Source of the DNA: Methylobacterium sp. C25
GTDB lineage: Bacteria > Pseudomonadota > Alphaproteobacteria > Rhizobiales > Beijerinckiaceae
Assembly: GCF_021352225.1 (NCBI RefSeq)
Contig: NZ_JAAUVI010000002.1
Location: 620,001-684,000, forward strand
Length of the DNA: 64,000 nucleotides
Direction: 5' to 3'
Shown here: positions 8,577 to 17,484 of the stretch, one piece after another
Layout of the letters: each line of letters begins with the position of its first letter
How positions within the stretch are numbered: position 1 is the stretch's first letter
Position numbers and translations under genes: made by a program
The notes under the pieces: model-generated
The model's database searches: none
The model's input: the letters and a program-made list of their open reading frames with translations, nothing else
What the model was told of the DNA's origin: nothing

Positions 8577-8971
8577 GCGGGCCTCCGCGCGACATCGTCG
8601 CCGGGATTGGATTTCGCCACGCCACGCAAGCGGGGGAGATCGTAGCCCTCGTGCAGCAGGGGCTTGAGGCCTCTGGTCGTCCGCCGAGCCGGCTGCGCGC
8701 GCTCGCCACGGCTGAGGACCGCGCCGGCGAAGCCGCGTTTTGCGAAGCGGCCGAGAGGCTCGGCTGTTCGGCGATCGGCGTGGCGTCGGAGGCTCTACGT
8801 GCGGTGGACGCCCGCGTCCCGACCCGCTCGGCACGGATGGAGGCCGAGCGCGGCATCGGCTCTCTTGCCGAAGCGGCGGCCCTTGCTGGCGCCGGCGCAG
8901 GAGCCGTCCTGATCCTGCCCCGCATCGCCAGCGCCGGCGCGACCCTCGCGCTCGCCAACGTTTCCGCCTAG
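8573..8971 (+). CDS. cobE: CobE / CbiG C-terminal-like cobalamin biosynthesis protein
   Basis: Protein of 132 residues from GTG 8573, overlapping the cobL stop. It matches the CbiG C-terminal (CobE) family: N-terminal [20 protein letters not shown] and the later [15 protein letters not shown]. CobE is required for cobalamin synthesis in Pseudomonas and is thought to bind pathway intermediates; its exact step is not settled. Tight spacing to cobL and 74 bases before cobM support joint expression. An ATG upstream inside cobL exists, but the GTG gives the family-typical N-terminus. Confidence 0.88.
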   Translation: MSGPPRDIVAGIGFRHATQAGEIVALVQQGLEASGRPPSRLRALATAEDRAGEAAFCEAAERLGCSAIGVASEALRAVDARVPTRSARMEAERGIGSLAEAAALAGAGAGAVLILPRIASAGATLALANVSA

Positions 8972-9045
8972 AGCCAGATCAAACCGCTCCAATCGGTGTG
9001 GCGCGGCCCCGCTCACTGCCATCCAGGCCCTATGATCGTCTCTCC

Positions 9046-9831
9046 ATGACAGTCCATTTCGTTGGAGCCGGACCCGGTGCGGCCGATCTCGTCACGGTGC
9101 GGGGCCGCGATCTGATCGCCTCCTGCCCCGTCTGCCTGCATGCCGGCTCGCTGGTCGCCCCCGAGATCCTGTCCTGGTGCCCGGCGGGCGCTCGCATCGT
9201 TGACACCGCACCGCTCGATCTCGACGCAATCGTCGCGGAGATCGTCGCGGCTCATGCGGCCGGGCTCGACGTGGTGCGGCTGCATTCTGGCGACCTCTCG
9301 GTCTGGAGCGCGCTGGCCGAACAGACACGCCGGCTCGATGCTCTCGACATCCCTTATACGGTGACGCCGGGCGTCCCCTCGTTCTCAGCAGCGGCGGCGC
9401 TGCTACGCCGCGAGCTGACGGTGCCGGGCCTGACCCAGTCCGTGGTGCTCACCCGGACCTCGGGCCGCGCCAGCGCCATGCCCGAGCGAGAAACGCTGGC
9501 CGCCTTCGCCGCCACAGGAGCGACCCTGGCCCTGCACCTCTCGATCCACGTCATCGACAGGCTCGTACCCGAGTTGATCCCGTTCTATGGCGCCGACTGC
9601 CCTGCAGCGGTGGTGTTTCGCGGGACCTGGCCCGACGAGCAGGTGCTGACGGGCACCCTCGCGACGATCGCCGAGGCAGTGGCCGAAGCCCGGCTGGAAC
9701 GGACGGCGCTGATCCTCGTCGGCCCCGCCCTCGATCCCGAGAACTTTCGGGAATCGGCGCTCTACTCCACCGGCTACGACCGCCGCTTCCGTCCCGGCTT
9801 CGGCGCCGGCGCACGGGGAGACAGCGCGTGA
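9046..9831 (+). CDS. cobM: Precorrin-4 C11-methyltransferase CobM
   Basis: SAM-dependent tetrapyrrole methylase of 261 residues that methylates C11 of precorrin-4 to give precorrin-5. The N-terminal [18 protein letters not shown] is the family's SAM-site glycine block; [17 protein letters not shown] and [14 protein letters not shown] are CobM/CbiF signatures. Start at ATG 9046. The stop overlaps the cobB GTG start by four bases. Full length for the family. Confidence 0.94.
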   Translation: MTVHFVGAGPGAADLVTVRGRDLIASCPVCLHAGSLVAPEILSWCPAGARIVDTAPLDLDAIVAEIVAAHAAGLDVVRLHSGDLSVWSALAEQTRRLDALDIPYTVTPGVPSFSAAAALLRRELTVPGLTQSVVLTRTSGRASAMPERETLAAFAATGATLALHLSIHVIDRLVPELIPFYGADCPAAVVFRGTWPDEQVLTGTLATIAEAVAEARLERTALILVGPALDPENFRESALYSTGYDRRFRPGFGAGARGDSA

Positions 9832-11147
9832 GCGCGCGCGGCCTCGTCGTCGCCGCGCCGCGCTCAAGCTCCGGCAAGACCACGGTGACGCTGGCGCTGC
9901 TGACGGCCTTGCGCAGGCGCGGCGTCGCGGTGCGCGGCGCGAAATGCGGGCCGGATTACATTGATCCGGCTTTCCACCAGGCTGCTACCGGGCATCCCAG
10001 CATCAACCTCGACAGCTTCGCGATGCCGGACGCGCTGCTCGATACCGCCGCAGCCCTGGCCGGCCGCGATGCCGATCTCGTCGTCGCCGAAGGCTCGATG
10101 GGTCTGCATGACGGGATCGTCGCTGGCGAGGGCCGCACGGGCGCCAATGCCGACATCGCCGCGCGATACGGCTGGCCGGTGCTTCTGGTGCTCGACGTGT
10201 CCGGTGCTGCGCAATCAGCGGCGGCGGTGGCGCTCGGCTGCGCACGGTACGATCCGCGCATCCGCGTGGCGGGGGTCGTGCTCAACAAGGTAGCGAGCCC
10301 GCGCCACCGTCGACTGGTCGAAGCAGGGCTCGCCCGTATCGGCATCCCCGTGCTCGGCGTGATGATGCGCGATGCCGGTCTGATCCTGCCGGAGCGCCAT
10401 CTCGGCCTCGTCCAGGCCGGCGAGACCGCCGACCTCCTGGAACGTCTCGAGAAACTCGCGGATCTCGGCGAGTCCTCTCTCGACCTGGACGCCATCGTTG
10501 CCTTGGCGGGCGGCGGCGTGCCGACGGGAACCGGCGCCCTACCCTCGCCGCCCGGGCAGCGGATCGCCGTTGCGCAGGACGCCGCCTTCTCGTTCCTCTA
10601 TCCGCATCTCATCGCCGGCTGGCGCGCGGCCGGCGCCGAGCTCGTGCCGTTCTCTCCTCTCGCCGACGAAGCACCGCCAGCCGATTGCGATACCTGCTGG
10701 TTGCCCGGAGGTTATCCGGAGTTGCATGCGGGCCGCATCGCCGCGGCGAGACAATACCTCGACGGCCTGCGCGCCTTCGCCGAGACGAGGCCGGTCCACG
10801 GCGAGTGCGGCGGCTACATGGTCCTCGGGCAAAGCCTCGAAGATGCCGACGGCACGGCGCACGCGATGGCCGGGCTGCTGCCCGTCGCGACCTCCTACAA
10901 GGCGCGCAAGCTCCATCTCGGCTATCGCGTCGCGACGCTCCTCGGTGACGGGATGCTCGGACGCGCGGGCGACCGGCTCGTCGGCCACGAATTCCACTAC
11001 GCCGCCGAACTGACACAGGCTCCCGGCTCGGACGAGGCGCTGGCGCGCGTCACCGATGCGGAGGGCGTGGCACTCGGATATGCCGGCCACCGACGCGGCA
11101 AGGTCAGCGGCAGCTTCTTCCACCTGATCGCGGGGCAGACGCGCTGA
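9828..11147 (+). CDS. cobB: Hydrogenobyrinic acid a,c-diamide synthase CobB
   Basis: Glutamine- and ATP-dependent amidase of 439 residues that amidates the a and c carboxylates of hydrogenobyrinic acid. It has an N-terminal ATP domain of the dethiobiotin synthetase type ([38 protein letters not shown]) and a C-terminal class I glutamine-amidotransferase domain with the nucleophile Cys in [11 protein letters not shown]. Start GTG 9828 overlaps the cobM stop. It ends the cob run; the next gene is convergent 23 bases away. Confidence 0.94.
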   Translation: MSARGLVVAAPRSSSGKTTVTLALLTALRRRGVAVRGAKCGPDYIDPAFHQAATGHPSINLDSFAMPDALLDTAAALAGRDADLVVAEGSMGLHDGIVAGEGRTGANADIAARYGWPVLLVLDVSGAAQSAAAVALGCARYDPRIRVAGVVLNKVASPRHRRLVEAGLARIGIPVLGVMMRDAGLILPERHLGLVQAGETADLLERLEKLADLGESSLDLDAIVALAGGGVPTGTGALPSPPGQRIAVAQDAAFSFLYPHLIAGWRAAGAELVPFSPLADEAPPADCDTCWLPGGYPELHAGRIAAARQYLDGLRAFAETRPVHGECGGYMVLGQSLEDADGTAHAMAGLLPVATSYKARKLHLGYRVATLLGDGMLGRAGDRLVGHEFHYAAELTQAPGSDEALARVTDAEGVALGYAGHRRGKVSGSFFHLIAGQTR

Positions 11148-11169
11148 GCCTCCGCCCCGGGGGGACGTC

Positions 11170-11586
11170 TCAGGCGTCCGTCGTCGCCACGGAAGGGGCC
11201 GCCTTCTTGTCCATGCGCGCGGCGGTGCGCACGATGGCGAGGAGGTCGCGGCGCAGGTCGTCATCCTCGATCGACGCATAGGCGCGCAGCACCTCGATCG
11301 CGCCTTGGGCGGACAGGAAGCCGAACACGTCGGGAGAGCGTCCGACGAGCTCGCCCGGCGAATCCTCATCCTCGAAGAAGGCGGAGACCGGCACTTCGAG
11401 AAGACGGGCGATCTCGCGCAGGCGCCCGGCGCCGACTCGGTTCTGGCCCTTTTCGTATTTCTGCACCTGCTGGAAGGTCACCCCGACGGCTGTGCCGAGC
11501 GCCGTCTGGCTCAAGCCTCGTGCCTTCCGCAACGCCGTGATCCGCAAGCCGACGAGGCGGTCGACGTCCGTGGTCTGTTTGGGCAT
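11170..11586 (-). CDS. XRE-family transcriptional regulator
   Basis: Protein of 138 residues with an N-terminal Cro/C1 helix-turn-helix at about 10-65 (GLRITALRKARGLSQTALG followed by VTFQQVQKYEKGQNRVGAG) and a helical C-terminal half. This HTH pattern is common in many small alphaproteobacterial regulators (SinR- or PhrR-like). ATG start at 11586. No ligand domain is visible. It faces the end of cobB, and the targets are unknown; the divergent neighbour at 12009 is a possible one. Confidence 0.85.
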   Translation of the reverse strand: MPKQTTDVDRLVGLRITALRKARGLSQTALGTAVGVTFQQVQKYEKGQNRVGAGRLREIARLLEVPVSAFFEDEDSPGELVGRSPDVFGFLSAQGAIEVLRAYASIEDDDLRRDLLAIVRTAARMDKKAAPSVATTDA

Positions 11587-12008
11587 ATTTTTCGTTCAAA
11601 CCGGTCCAGCTGAAAGGGTGGTGCGCATCTCGAGGACCTTCGAGGGCAACACATGAACGCGCGGGCTGGAATTGCCCAATGACCGGTCATTGCCGGCCGT
11701 TCTCCCTCTTTGCTTTCAACCGGAATCGGCGCTGCCAGCTCTTGCCGATCCCTGCGGGACCGGGCGCGGAACATCCGCTCTTGGCAATGAAAACCCTGGT
11801 TGGTCGCGGCGACAGCTTCACCACAAATTGCATGGGAAGCGCAACCCTTGAATAATGTACACAAACCGCTGAATTGCCGTACTGGCCGCTCGGACGGCCC
11901 CGGGACGGCCGTCCAAGGCGAGACTTTCTAGAATGACTCTGAAGTTGAGAGTGGGACTACTCAGCATCGCGGCTGTTCGTATAGGAAGAGCCGTCTAAAG
12001 GAGATTGC
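11587..12008. other. 422-bp intergenic region between XRE regulator and IsdG-type gene
   Basis: No convincing gene. It holds the divergent promoters of both neighbours, an 8-bp-arm hairpin at 11892-11914 (GGACGGCC / GGCCGTCC), a partial iron-control-like dyad at 11929-11942, and a strong AAAGGAG ribosome site just before 12009. Confidence 0.6.
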
Positions 12009-12335
12009 ATGTTCATCGCCATGAACCGGTTCAAGGTCGTGAAGGACGCGACCCAGGACTTCGAGCAAGTCTGGCTCGGCCGCGACAGCCACCTCAAGGA
12101 GATGGATGGCTTCGTCGAGTTCCACCTATTGCGTGGGCCTGAGGCGGAGGACCACGTGCTCTACGCGTCACATACGATCTGGCGCTCGAAATCGGACTTC
12201 GAGGCCTGGACGCGTTCGGAGCAGTTCCGCAAGGCGCATGGCCGCGTGCCGGGAAGCAAGCCGCTCTATCTCGGCCACCCGCAATTCGAGGGTTTCGAAG
12301 CCGTCGAAGGGTCGGCGACGCGCAACGTCGCCTGA
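12009..12335 (+). CDS. IsdG-type antibiotic-biosynthesis monooxygenase, possible heme-degrading enzyme
   Basis: Dimeric ferredoxin-like (ABM) protein of 108 residues. The three residues that define IsdG/IsdI heme degradation are in register: Asn6 in FIAMNRF, Trp67 in FEAWTRS and His77 in FRKAHGR (IsdG has Asn7, Trp67, His77). This supports oxidative heme cleavage in the cytosol to release iron, rather than a generic ABM role. The start is ATG 12009 after AAAGGAG. No heme-uptake genes lie beside it. Rhizobial relatives (HmuQ/HmuD of Bradyrhizobium) are iron-regulated through Irr; whether this one is, is inference. Confidence 0.75.
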   Translation: MFIAMNRFKVVKDATQDFEQVWLGRDSHLKEMDGFVEFHLLRGPEAEDHVLYASHTIWRSKSDFEAWTRSEQFRKAHGRVPGSKPLYLGHPQFEGFEAVEGSATRNVA

Positions 12336-12880
12336 GCGCGACTCATGCGGCATGCCGGGGAGGATGCGGCCCGGCCGCGCCTCTGGCCCTGGCCGCATTA
12401 CGGCTCTTTTCTGCCGGGCCTGAGGGCTTCGTAAGAGGCGAGCGACGTCCGCAGCCTCAATACCCTGTGTCTAAGTATTCTTCACGCAAGCTCGGCCACA
12501 CACTTCCCGTGTTCGCGGCGAGCGGACTTGACGTATTTTTAATATAGACATCTCTCGAGACTGATCCGAGTCCCGACAACGCCGATCGATGCCCGAAGCC
12601 TGCAGTATGCGCTGCCAGGCGGCGGGTCATACGCGCGCCTGCACGGCGCGTCGGTTTTCGTTCAGGAGGCGCGGATAGAGAAAGCAGCGGCCGGGTTGGG
12701 CGGACCCGGCCGCTGTGATGCGTGCAGGACGGTCCGTGTCTCGCGGGTCGTCGTTCGGCAACGACGAGTCTCTTCGCGGGGGCTCGGAGATTGCTCTGAG
12801 CGAGGCAAATCCGGAATCCGAGGCGGCAACGTCTCGTTTCAGGACACTTGCCCGGTTCACCGCGAAACAACGCGAGCACC
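12336..12880. other. 545-bp intergenic region with hairpins, possible sRNA or long leader
   Basis: No supported protein gene. It includes an AT-rich spot at about 12530-12550 in otherwise GC-rich DNA, a hairpin at 12631-12651 (ACGCGC / GCGCGT) followed by CGGTTTT, and a 12-bp perfect stem at 12685-12715. It may hold the end of the 12009 transcript, a small RNA and the promoter of the glycosylphosphotransferase. Confidence 0.5.
12685..12715. other. 12-bp perfect GC-rich hairpin
   Basis: CAGCGGCCGGGT and ACCCGGCCGCTG are exact complements around a 7-base loop. There is no T run after it on either strand, so it is not a standard intrinsic terminator; it may be a structured RNA element in the leader of the downstream gene. 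Confidence 0.55.
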
Positions 12881-14386
12881 ATGTACCAGGACCGCCTCAC
12901 CGGACCGTTCCGCAGTCTCCCGAAAGGGGGCGAGAGCAGCCGCGCCGTCTGGACGGCAATCATGCCGCGCCGCGGGCGCGCCGCCTTCCGCCTCTCGATC
13001 TCTGCTGCGCTGGCCCTCGCCGACCTGCTGGCGATCATTGCTCTCGGGCTCGCGATCGAGGTCGCCTATTACTATGCCTACACGAGCGAATTGCTGCCGC
13101 TGAAACAGAGCCTGAGCCTGCAGCTCGGCGCGTTGGTCAGCACCATCGTGCTCGTCACGAACCTCGTGCGCGAGGAATACAGCATCGAGAACTACCTCTC
13201 GCGATCGGCCCATCTGCGGCGGACGGCGACGCTGTGGTTGATGGCCTGGGCGACCGCCCTGGTGATCGGGTTCGCAACCAAGACCACGAACGACTTCTCC
13301 CGCATCGTCTCGGTCGTGTTCTTCGTTGCCGGCCTGCCAGCGGTGCTGATCGTGCGCGCCACGATGGTGGGCGTGGTGCGCCGTGCCGTGACGCCGGCCT
13401 CGGCCTCGGTCAGCCGGATCCACCTCGTCGGTTACGAGGAGGACATCGCGCGGTTCTACGAGAACAACAGCGCCGAGGAGCTCGGCCTCCGGGTGATCGG
13501 GACGAGCTACCTGCGCCGGCCCGAGCCGCAGGCCGAAGCCGAGAGCCGCAAGGCTCTGCTGTCGGAAGATCTCGAGCTCGCCGTCTCGGTGGTGCGCTTC
13601 CTGAGACCAGACGACGTCTTCGTGCTGGTGCCATGGGCCGACACCGCTGATGTCGAGCGCTGCATCGATGCCTTCCTGCGCGTGCCCGCTGCCCTGCACC
13701 TGCGGCCCGGCGCCATGCTCGACCGCTTCCCCGATCTGCAGGTCGCCCGCGTCGGGCGGCTCAACGGCCTCAACATCGGCCGCCGGCCGCTGTCGCTCGG
13801 TGAGGTACTGCTGAAGCGCTGCCTCGACCTCACCCTCGCAGTGATCGCGCTGATCATGATCGCCCCGCTGCTCGTCGCGGTGGCCCTGCTCATCAAGCTC
13901 GACAGCCCCGGGCCGGTCTTCTTCCGGCAGCGCCGCTACGGCTTCAACCAGCAGGCTTTCGGTGTCTTCAAGTTCCGCAGCATGAAGGTGGAGAAGAACG
14001 CCGTCTTCAAGCAGGCGAGCCGTGTCGACAGCCGGATCACCCGTGTCGGCGCCATGCTGCGCAAGACCAACATCGACGAGTTGCCGCAGCTCTTCAACGT
14101 GATCCTCGGCGAGATGTCGCTCGTCGGCCCGCGCCCGCACGCGCTCGCCCACGATCGCAGCTTCGAGCGCCGCATCGCCCTCTACGCCCGCCGCCACAAC
14201 GTGAAGCCCGGCATCACCGGCTGGGCCCAGGTCAATGGCTTTCGCGGAGAGACCCTGACCGACGCGGACATGGAGAAGCGTGTCCAGGCCGACCTTCATT
14301 ACATCGACAACTGGTCGATCTGGCTCGACATCAAGATCATGGTCCAGACCGTGATCTCGCCCCGGGCCTACCGGAACGCCTTCTGA
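12881..14386 (+). CDS. Undecaprenyl-phosphate sugar phosphotransferase (exopolysaccharide polyprenyl glycosylphosphotransferase)
   Basis: Membrane enzyme of about 501 residues that starts a polysaccharide repeat unit by moving a sugar-1-phosphate from UDP-sugar to undecaprenyl phosphate. The N-terminal half has four to five hydrophobic segments (from about residue 38) and a cytoplasmic Rossmann-like linker. After the membrane re-entry helix ([20 protein letters not shown]) comes the catalytic domain with [29 protein letters not shown] and [19 protein letters not shown] 12881 chosen; a TTG 33 bases earlier is in frame. No other polysaccharide genes are adjacent, so it may act with glycosyltransferases elsewhere. 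Confidence 0.9.
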   Translation: MYQDRLTGPFRSLPKGGESSRAVWTAIMPRRGRAAFRLSISAALALADLLAIIALGLAIEVAYYYAYTSELLPLKQSLSLQLGALVSTIVLVTNLVREEYSIENYLSRSAHLRRTATLWLMAWATALVIGFATKTTNDFSRIVSVVFFVAGLPAVLIVRATMVGVVRRAVTPASASVSRIHLVGYEEDIARFYENNSAEELGLRVIGTSYLRRPEPQAEAESRKALLSEDLELAVSVVRFLRPDDVFVLVPWADTADVERCIDAFLRVPAALHLRPGAMLDRFPDLQVARVGRLNGLNIGRRPLSLGEVLLKRCLDLTLAVIALIMIAPLLVAVALLIKLDSPGPVFFRQRRYGFNQQAFGVFKFRSMKVEKNAVFKQASRVDSRITRVGAMLRKTNIDELPQLFNVILGEMSLVGPRPHALAHDRSFERRIALYARRHNVKPGITGWAQVNGFRGETLTDADMEKRVQADLHYIDNWSIWLDIKIMVQTVISPRAYRNAF

Positions 14387-14412
14387 GGGCGCTTTCGATC
14401 TAAGAGACCTTT

Positions 14413-14450
14413 TCCCGGACACCGGCCGCCAAGCGGACGGTGATCCGGGA
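14413..14450. terminator. Hairpin between convergent genes
   Basis: TCCCGGACACCG pairs with CGGTGATCCGGGA with one bulged A and a 13-base loop, 26 bases after the glycosylphosphotransferase stop. No T run follows, so terminator function is only likely from position. Confidence 0.45.
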
Positions 14451-14501
14451 TATGGCCGAGCATGACCGTCCGCGTCGAAGCTTCGATCGGCGCGACGACG
14501 A

Positions 14502-15140
14502 TCAAGCAGCTGCAGCCAAGCGTTGCCGCTGCAGCCACGCCTCGATCCGGGTGAGATCGGCCTGCCCGAGTCCATGCCCCGCCGGCAGAACCGCGTGCTC
14601 GACGTCGGCCCCCGCCTCGCGCAACTGGCCGGCGAGCCGACGGGCATTCGCCTCGGGCACGATCGGATCGGCCATGCCGGAGAGCAGCAGCACCGGCTTC
14701 CCAGCGAGATCGACAGCGGGCGGCGTGGCGAGCGGCACCATCGCACGCAGCAGCACCGCTCCCGCCAGCACCTTCGGCCGCAGCATCAGCATGGCGGCGG
14801 CGATGTTCGCGCCATTCGAGAAGCCGAGGGCGATGGGCGCGGGGAGGCCGTAGGCGTCCCGTGCTTCCTCCACGAAATCGGCCAATTCGCCGGCTCGGAA
14901 CCGGAGATCGGCCTCGTCGAACACGCCTTCCGCCAGACGCCGGAAGAAGCGCGGCATGCCGTTCTCCGACACCTTGCCCCTAGGTGACAGCAAGGCGGCC
15001 CGCGGTGCCAGCGATCGGCCGAGCGACAGGAGATCGGTCTCGTCGCCTCCGGTGCCGTGCAGCAGCAGCAGAGGCGGCTGCCCGGCATCCGTGCCCGGCT
15101 CGAAACGGTGGATGAATGACAGGGATTTCGCGTTCGACAT
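14502..15140 (-). CDS. Carboxylesterase/phospholipase family alpha/beta hydrolase (MhqD-like)
   Basis: Alpha/beta hydrolase of 212 residues in the small carboxylesterase family (YpfH, MhqD). The catalytic triad is visible: Ser108 in GFSNGA, Asp158 in GMADPIVP and His189 in AGHGLG; the oxyanion loop is LLLHGTGGDE. ATG 15140. It lies 57 bases downstream of a VOC dioxygenase gene in the same direction. In Bacillus an MhqD esterase with the MhqO dioxygenase forms a quinone-responsive operon, so this pair likely acts together on quinones or their adducts. The substrate is inference. Confidence 0.82.
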   Translation of the reverse strand: MSNAKSLSFIHRFEPGTDAGQPPLLLLHGTGGDETDLLSLGRSLAPRAALLSPRGKVSENGMPRFFRRLAEGVFDEADLRFRAGELADFVEEARDAYGLPAPIALGFSNGANIAAAMLMLRPKVLAGAVLLRAMVPLATPPAVDLAGKPVLLLSGMADPIVPEANARRLAGQLREAGADVEHAVLPAGHGLGQADLTRIEAWLQRQRLAAAA

Positions 15141-15196
15141 GGCAGTCTTCCGAGAGAAGAAGGGAGACCCCGTCTCGTCGCGGACGGGGTCTCGGA

Positions 15197-16123
15197 TCAG
15201 GCGACTTTCGGCAGCACGTCCTCGATCTGCGCGCGATGCGCTTCGAGGAAGGGCGGCAGCTTGAGGGCACGGCCCAGTGTCTCCACCGGCTCGTCGATGG
15301 TGAAGCCGGGCTCGTCGGTGGCGATCTCGAACAGCACGCCGCCCGGCTCGCGGAAGTAGATCGAGCGGAAATACTGGCGGTCGCGCTGCTCGGTGACCGC
15401 GAGCCCGTGCGTCTCGACAAGAGCCTTCGCCATCGCCTCCTGCGCCGCGTCGTCCGCGGCCCGGAAGGCGACGTGGTGGACGGAGCCGGCCCCGGGTCGG
15501 CCGCTCAGGAAGCCGCCGACCGCTTTGAGCGTGACGAACCCGCCTTGCGCAGCGCCGCTCGCGAAGCGGATGCTCGACCCGTCCCGCGCGGCCTCGTGGA
15601 AACCGAGAACGCCGGTGAGGATCGCCGCCGTCTTCTCGGACGCGCCGAGCAACAGCGTCACGCCGTGGAAGCCGCGGATGGCATGTTCGGGCGGGACCTC
15701 GCCGCCAGCATGGGTGCTCTCCTCCGCATCCTCGACGCCGACCAACGCCAGCATCGTCCCGTCGGGATCGCGCAGACGCAGAACCGGGTCGCCGAAGGCA
15801 TGCGCGACGGCCTCGTGAGGGACACCCTTGGCGACGAGGCGATGCGTCCACCAACCGATCGAGGCGCGTGGCACCCGGAAGGCCGTCTCCTGCGTCTCCC
15901 CGACCCCGACACGGCCCGGGGCCGCGTGATCGAAGGGGAAGAAAGTCAGGATCGTGCCGGGGCGCCCGGACTCGTCGCCGTAATACAGGTGATAGGTGCC
16001 CGGATCGTCGAAATTGACCGTCTTCTTCACGAGCCTCAGGCCGAGAACCTGCGTGTAGAAATCGATGTTGCGCTGGGCCGGGCCAGCATAGGCCGTGACG
16101 TGGTGAATGCCGTGCTCTGACAT
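15197..16123 (-). CDS. VOC-family ring-cleaving dioxygenase (MhqO-like)
   Basis: Two-module glyoxalase/extradiol dioxygenase of 308 residues. The N-terminal module starts GIHHVTAYAGPAQRNIDFY and the second is at about 150-270. Likely metal ligands are His8 (or His7), His216/217 in GSVHHVAF and Glu266 in GGVLFEIATD, the H-H-E set of type I extradiol enzymes. It resembles the MhqO/ring-cleaving dioxygenases that act on hydroquinone-like compounds. ATG 16123 lies 118 bases from the divergent LysR gene, and the esterase follows it. Role in quinone or chlorinated-aromatic detoxification is inferred from family and context. Confidence 0.84.
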   Translation of the reverse strand: MSEHGIHHVTAYAGPAQRNIDFYTQVLGLRLVKKTVNFDDPGTYHLYYGDESGRPGTILTFFPFDHAAPGRVGVGETQETAFRVPRASIGWWTHRLVAKGVPHEAVAHAFGDPVLRLRDPDGTMLALVGVEDAEESTHAGGEVPPEHAIRGFHGVTLLLGASEKTAAILTGVLGFHEAARDGSSIRFASGAAQGGFVTLKAVGGFLSGRPGAGSVHHVAFRAADDAAQEAMAKALVETHGLAVTEQRDRQYFRSIYFREPGGVLFEIATDEPGFTIDEPVETLGRALKLPPFLEAHRAQIEDVLPKVA

Positions 16124-16204
16124 GGCCGGATCTCCTGTCGATGGTGCCGGAGGGCGCCGTTCGTCGATGGAGGCAATCTGGGCCTTGCGAGCTGGCTTGA
16201 AAAC

Positions 16205-16232
16205 GGAAACAATGGAAATTCATCGTTTCCGA
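16205..16232. promoter_or_regulatory. Inverted repeat in the VOC/LysR divergent promoter
   Basis: CGGAAAC and GTTTCCG are exact complements separated by 14 bases and lie between the divergent starts, close to the LysR start (16242). The spacing and position suit a LysR-type operator that also blocks its own promoter. Confidence 0.55.
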
Positions 16233-16241
16233 TTTTGAGTC

Positions 16242-17162
16242 ATGCCGCTTCCTGATTTCGAGGCCTGGGCAATCTTCGCGCGGGTCGCAGAGACAGGCTC
16301 GATCAGTCGAGCCGCAACCGAGCTGGGGCTCGCGAAGGGCACCGTTTCGAAGGCCTTGGCTCGGTTGGAGGCGCGGATCGGGGCACGCCTCTTCCACCGG
16401 ACTTCACGCCGGCTCGCCCTGACGGAGGCCGGGCATACGGCCCAACAGGGTGCGGCGCGCATTCTGGCGGAAGGCGAGACCCTCGAAGCCGAGGCCAGCG
16501 CCGCCGCGAGTACGCCACGCGGGTTAGTGCGGCTTGCTGCGCCGATGTCGTTCGGGTTGCTCCACGTCGCGCCGATGCTCCCGGACATGCTCGCGTGCCT
16601 GCCCGACGTCTCGGTCGACCTGCATCTCAGCGACGCGCAGGTCGATCTCGTCGGCGGCGGCTTCGACATCGGCCTGCGGATCGCGGCGCTCGCCGATTCC
16701 TCACTGCGCGCACGGCGCCTCTGCACGGTCGGCCGCTCCCTGGTGGCAAGCCCCGCCTATCTCGAGCGGCATGGGCGTCCGGCGCATCCGCGCGACCTCG
16801 CCGGCCATGCCTGCCTCGGATACGCCTACCTGCCGACGCCCGACCGCTGGCACTTCACCGGGCCGAACGGAGCCGAGACCGTCGTCGTGCCGGAAGGACG
16901 GTTGCGAGCCAACAATGCGGACGCCCTCGCCCCGGCACTGCTGGCGGGGCTCGGCGTGGCGGTGCAGCCCGATTTCATGATCTGGGGCGACCTCGAGGCC
17001 GGACGGCTGGAGCGCGTGCTGCCGGAGTGGTCGCTGCCGCCCATCGCCCTCCACCTCGTCACGCCGCCCGGCGAGCCCCGTCCGGCCCGCGTCACCGCCG
17101 TCATCGATGCACTGGCGCGGGCGTTTTCCGAGGCGGCATGGTCACGCAAGCCGCGCGCTTAG
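16242..17162 (+). CDS. LysR-family transcriptional regulator
   Basis: LysR regulator of 306 residues: winged helix-turn-helix at about 3-62 ([20 protein letters not shown] and [20 protein letters not shown]), then the periplasmic-binding-like effector domain from about 90. Sequence detail places it among the general LysR family. ATG 16242. It is divergent from the VOC dioxygenase and esterase and most likely controls them in response to an aromatic or quinone. Classic Mhq loci use a MarR regulator (MhqR), so the LysR is a difference from Bacillus. Confidence 0.9.
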   Translation: MPLPDFEAWAIFARVAETGSISRAATELGLAKGTVSKALARLEARIGARLFHRTSRRLALTEAGHTAQQGAARILAEGETLEAEASAAASTPRGLVRLAAPMSFGLLHVAPMLPDMLACLPDVSVDLHLSDAQVDLVGGGFDIGLRIAALADSSLRARRLCTVGRSLVASPAYLERHGRPAHPRDLAGHACLGYAYLPTPDRWHFTGPNGAETVVVPEGRLRANNADALAPALLAGLGVAVQPDFMIWGDLEAGRLERVLPEWSLPPIALHLVTPPGEPRPARVTAVIDALARAFSEAAWSRKPRA

Positions 17163-17484
17163 GCCAGCCCGTGAAGCGGCGAGGATGGTCACGCTTTCGG
17201 TCGATCCCGTGGGCCAAGCCGATAACCCTGTCACCGGCCCCTCGATCCGGCATTCGAATGCCGACGGCGCGCAAACTTGGCCATCCGGCAGCAACCGTAC
17301 GCTTTCTCACGCAAACCTGAGCGATATGCGCCGGAAAGATCGTTCGATTTCAGACCCTTCCTTCCGCCGGCTCACAAACCAGTCGCCTTCGGCAGCCATT
17401 TCGGTATGCGGCACAGGTATCGGTGCGGCCGCGACCCTCGACACTTGAGGAACTTCGCGCGCTGCAGGCGTTCAATGCTCGTCG
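17163..17484. other. 322-bp intergenic region upstream of first Crp/Fnr gene
   Basis: No gene. It contains a 16-bp perfect palindrome (17248-17263), a GTACGCTTTNNNACGYAA element at 17297-17314 that recurs at 19288-19305, and GGAAC-N15-CGTT at 17449-17472, near the EcfG-type promoter pattern but one base short, directly before the GTG start at 17485. Confidence 0.5.
17248..17263. promoter_or_regulatory. 16-bp perfect palindrome
   Basis: CGGCATTCGAATGCCG is an exact dyad with no loop, 86 bases after the LysR stop. It could be an operator or a weak hairpin; no T run follows. Confidence 0.35.

Noticed and set aside
11511..11864. 117-codon minus-strand frame upstream of the XRE gene
   Set aside because: Cys/Arg-rich shadow overlapping the well-formed XRE start.
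12528..12548. TTGACG and TATAGA as a sigma-70 promoter
   Set aside because: The spacing is nine bases, far below the usual 17.
12857..14746. Long minus-strand frame opposite the glycosylphosphotransferase
   Set aside because: Composition is of a shadow frame, and the plus-strand gene has clear catalytic motifs.
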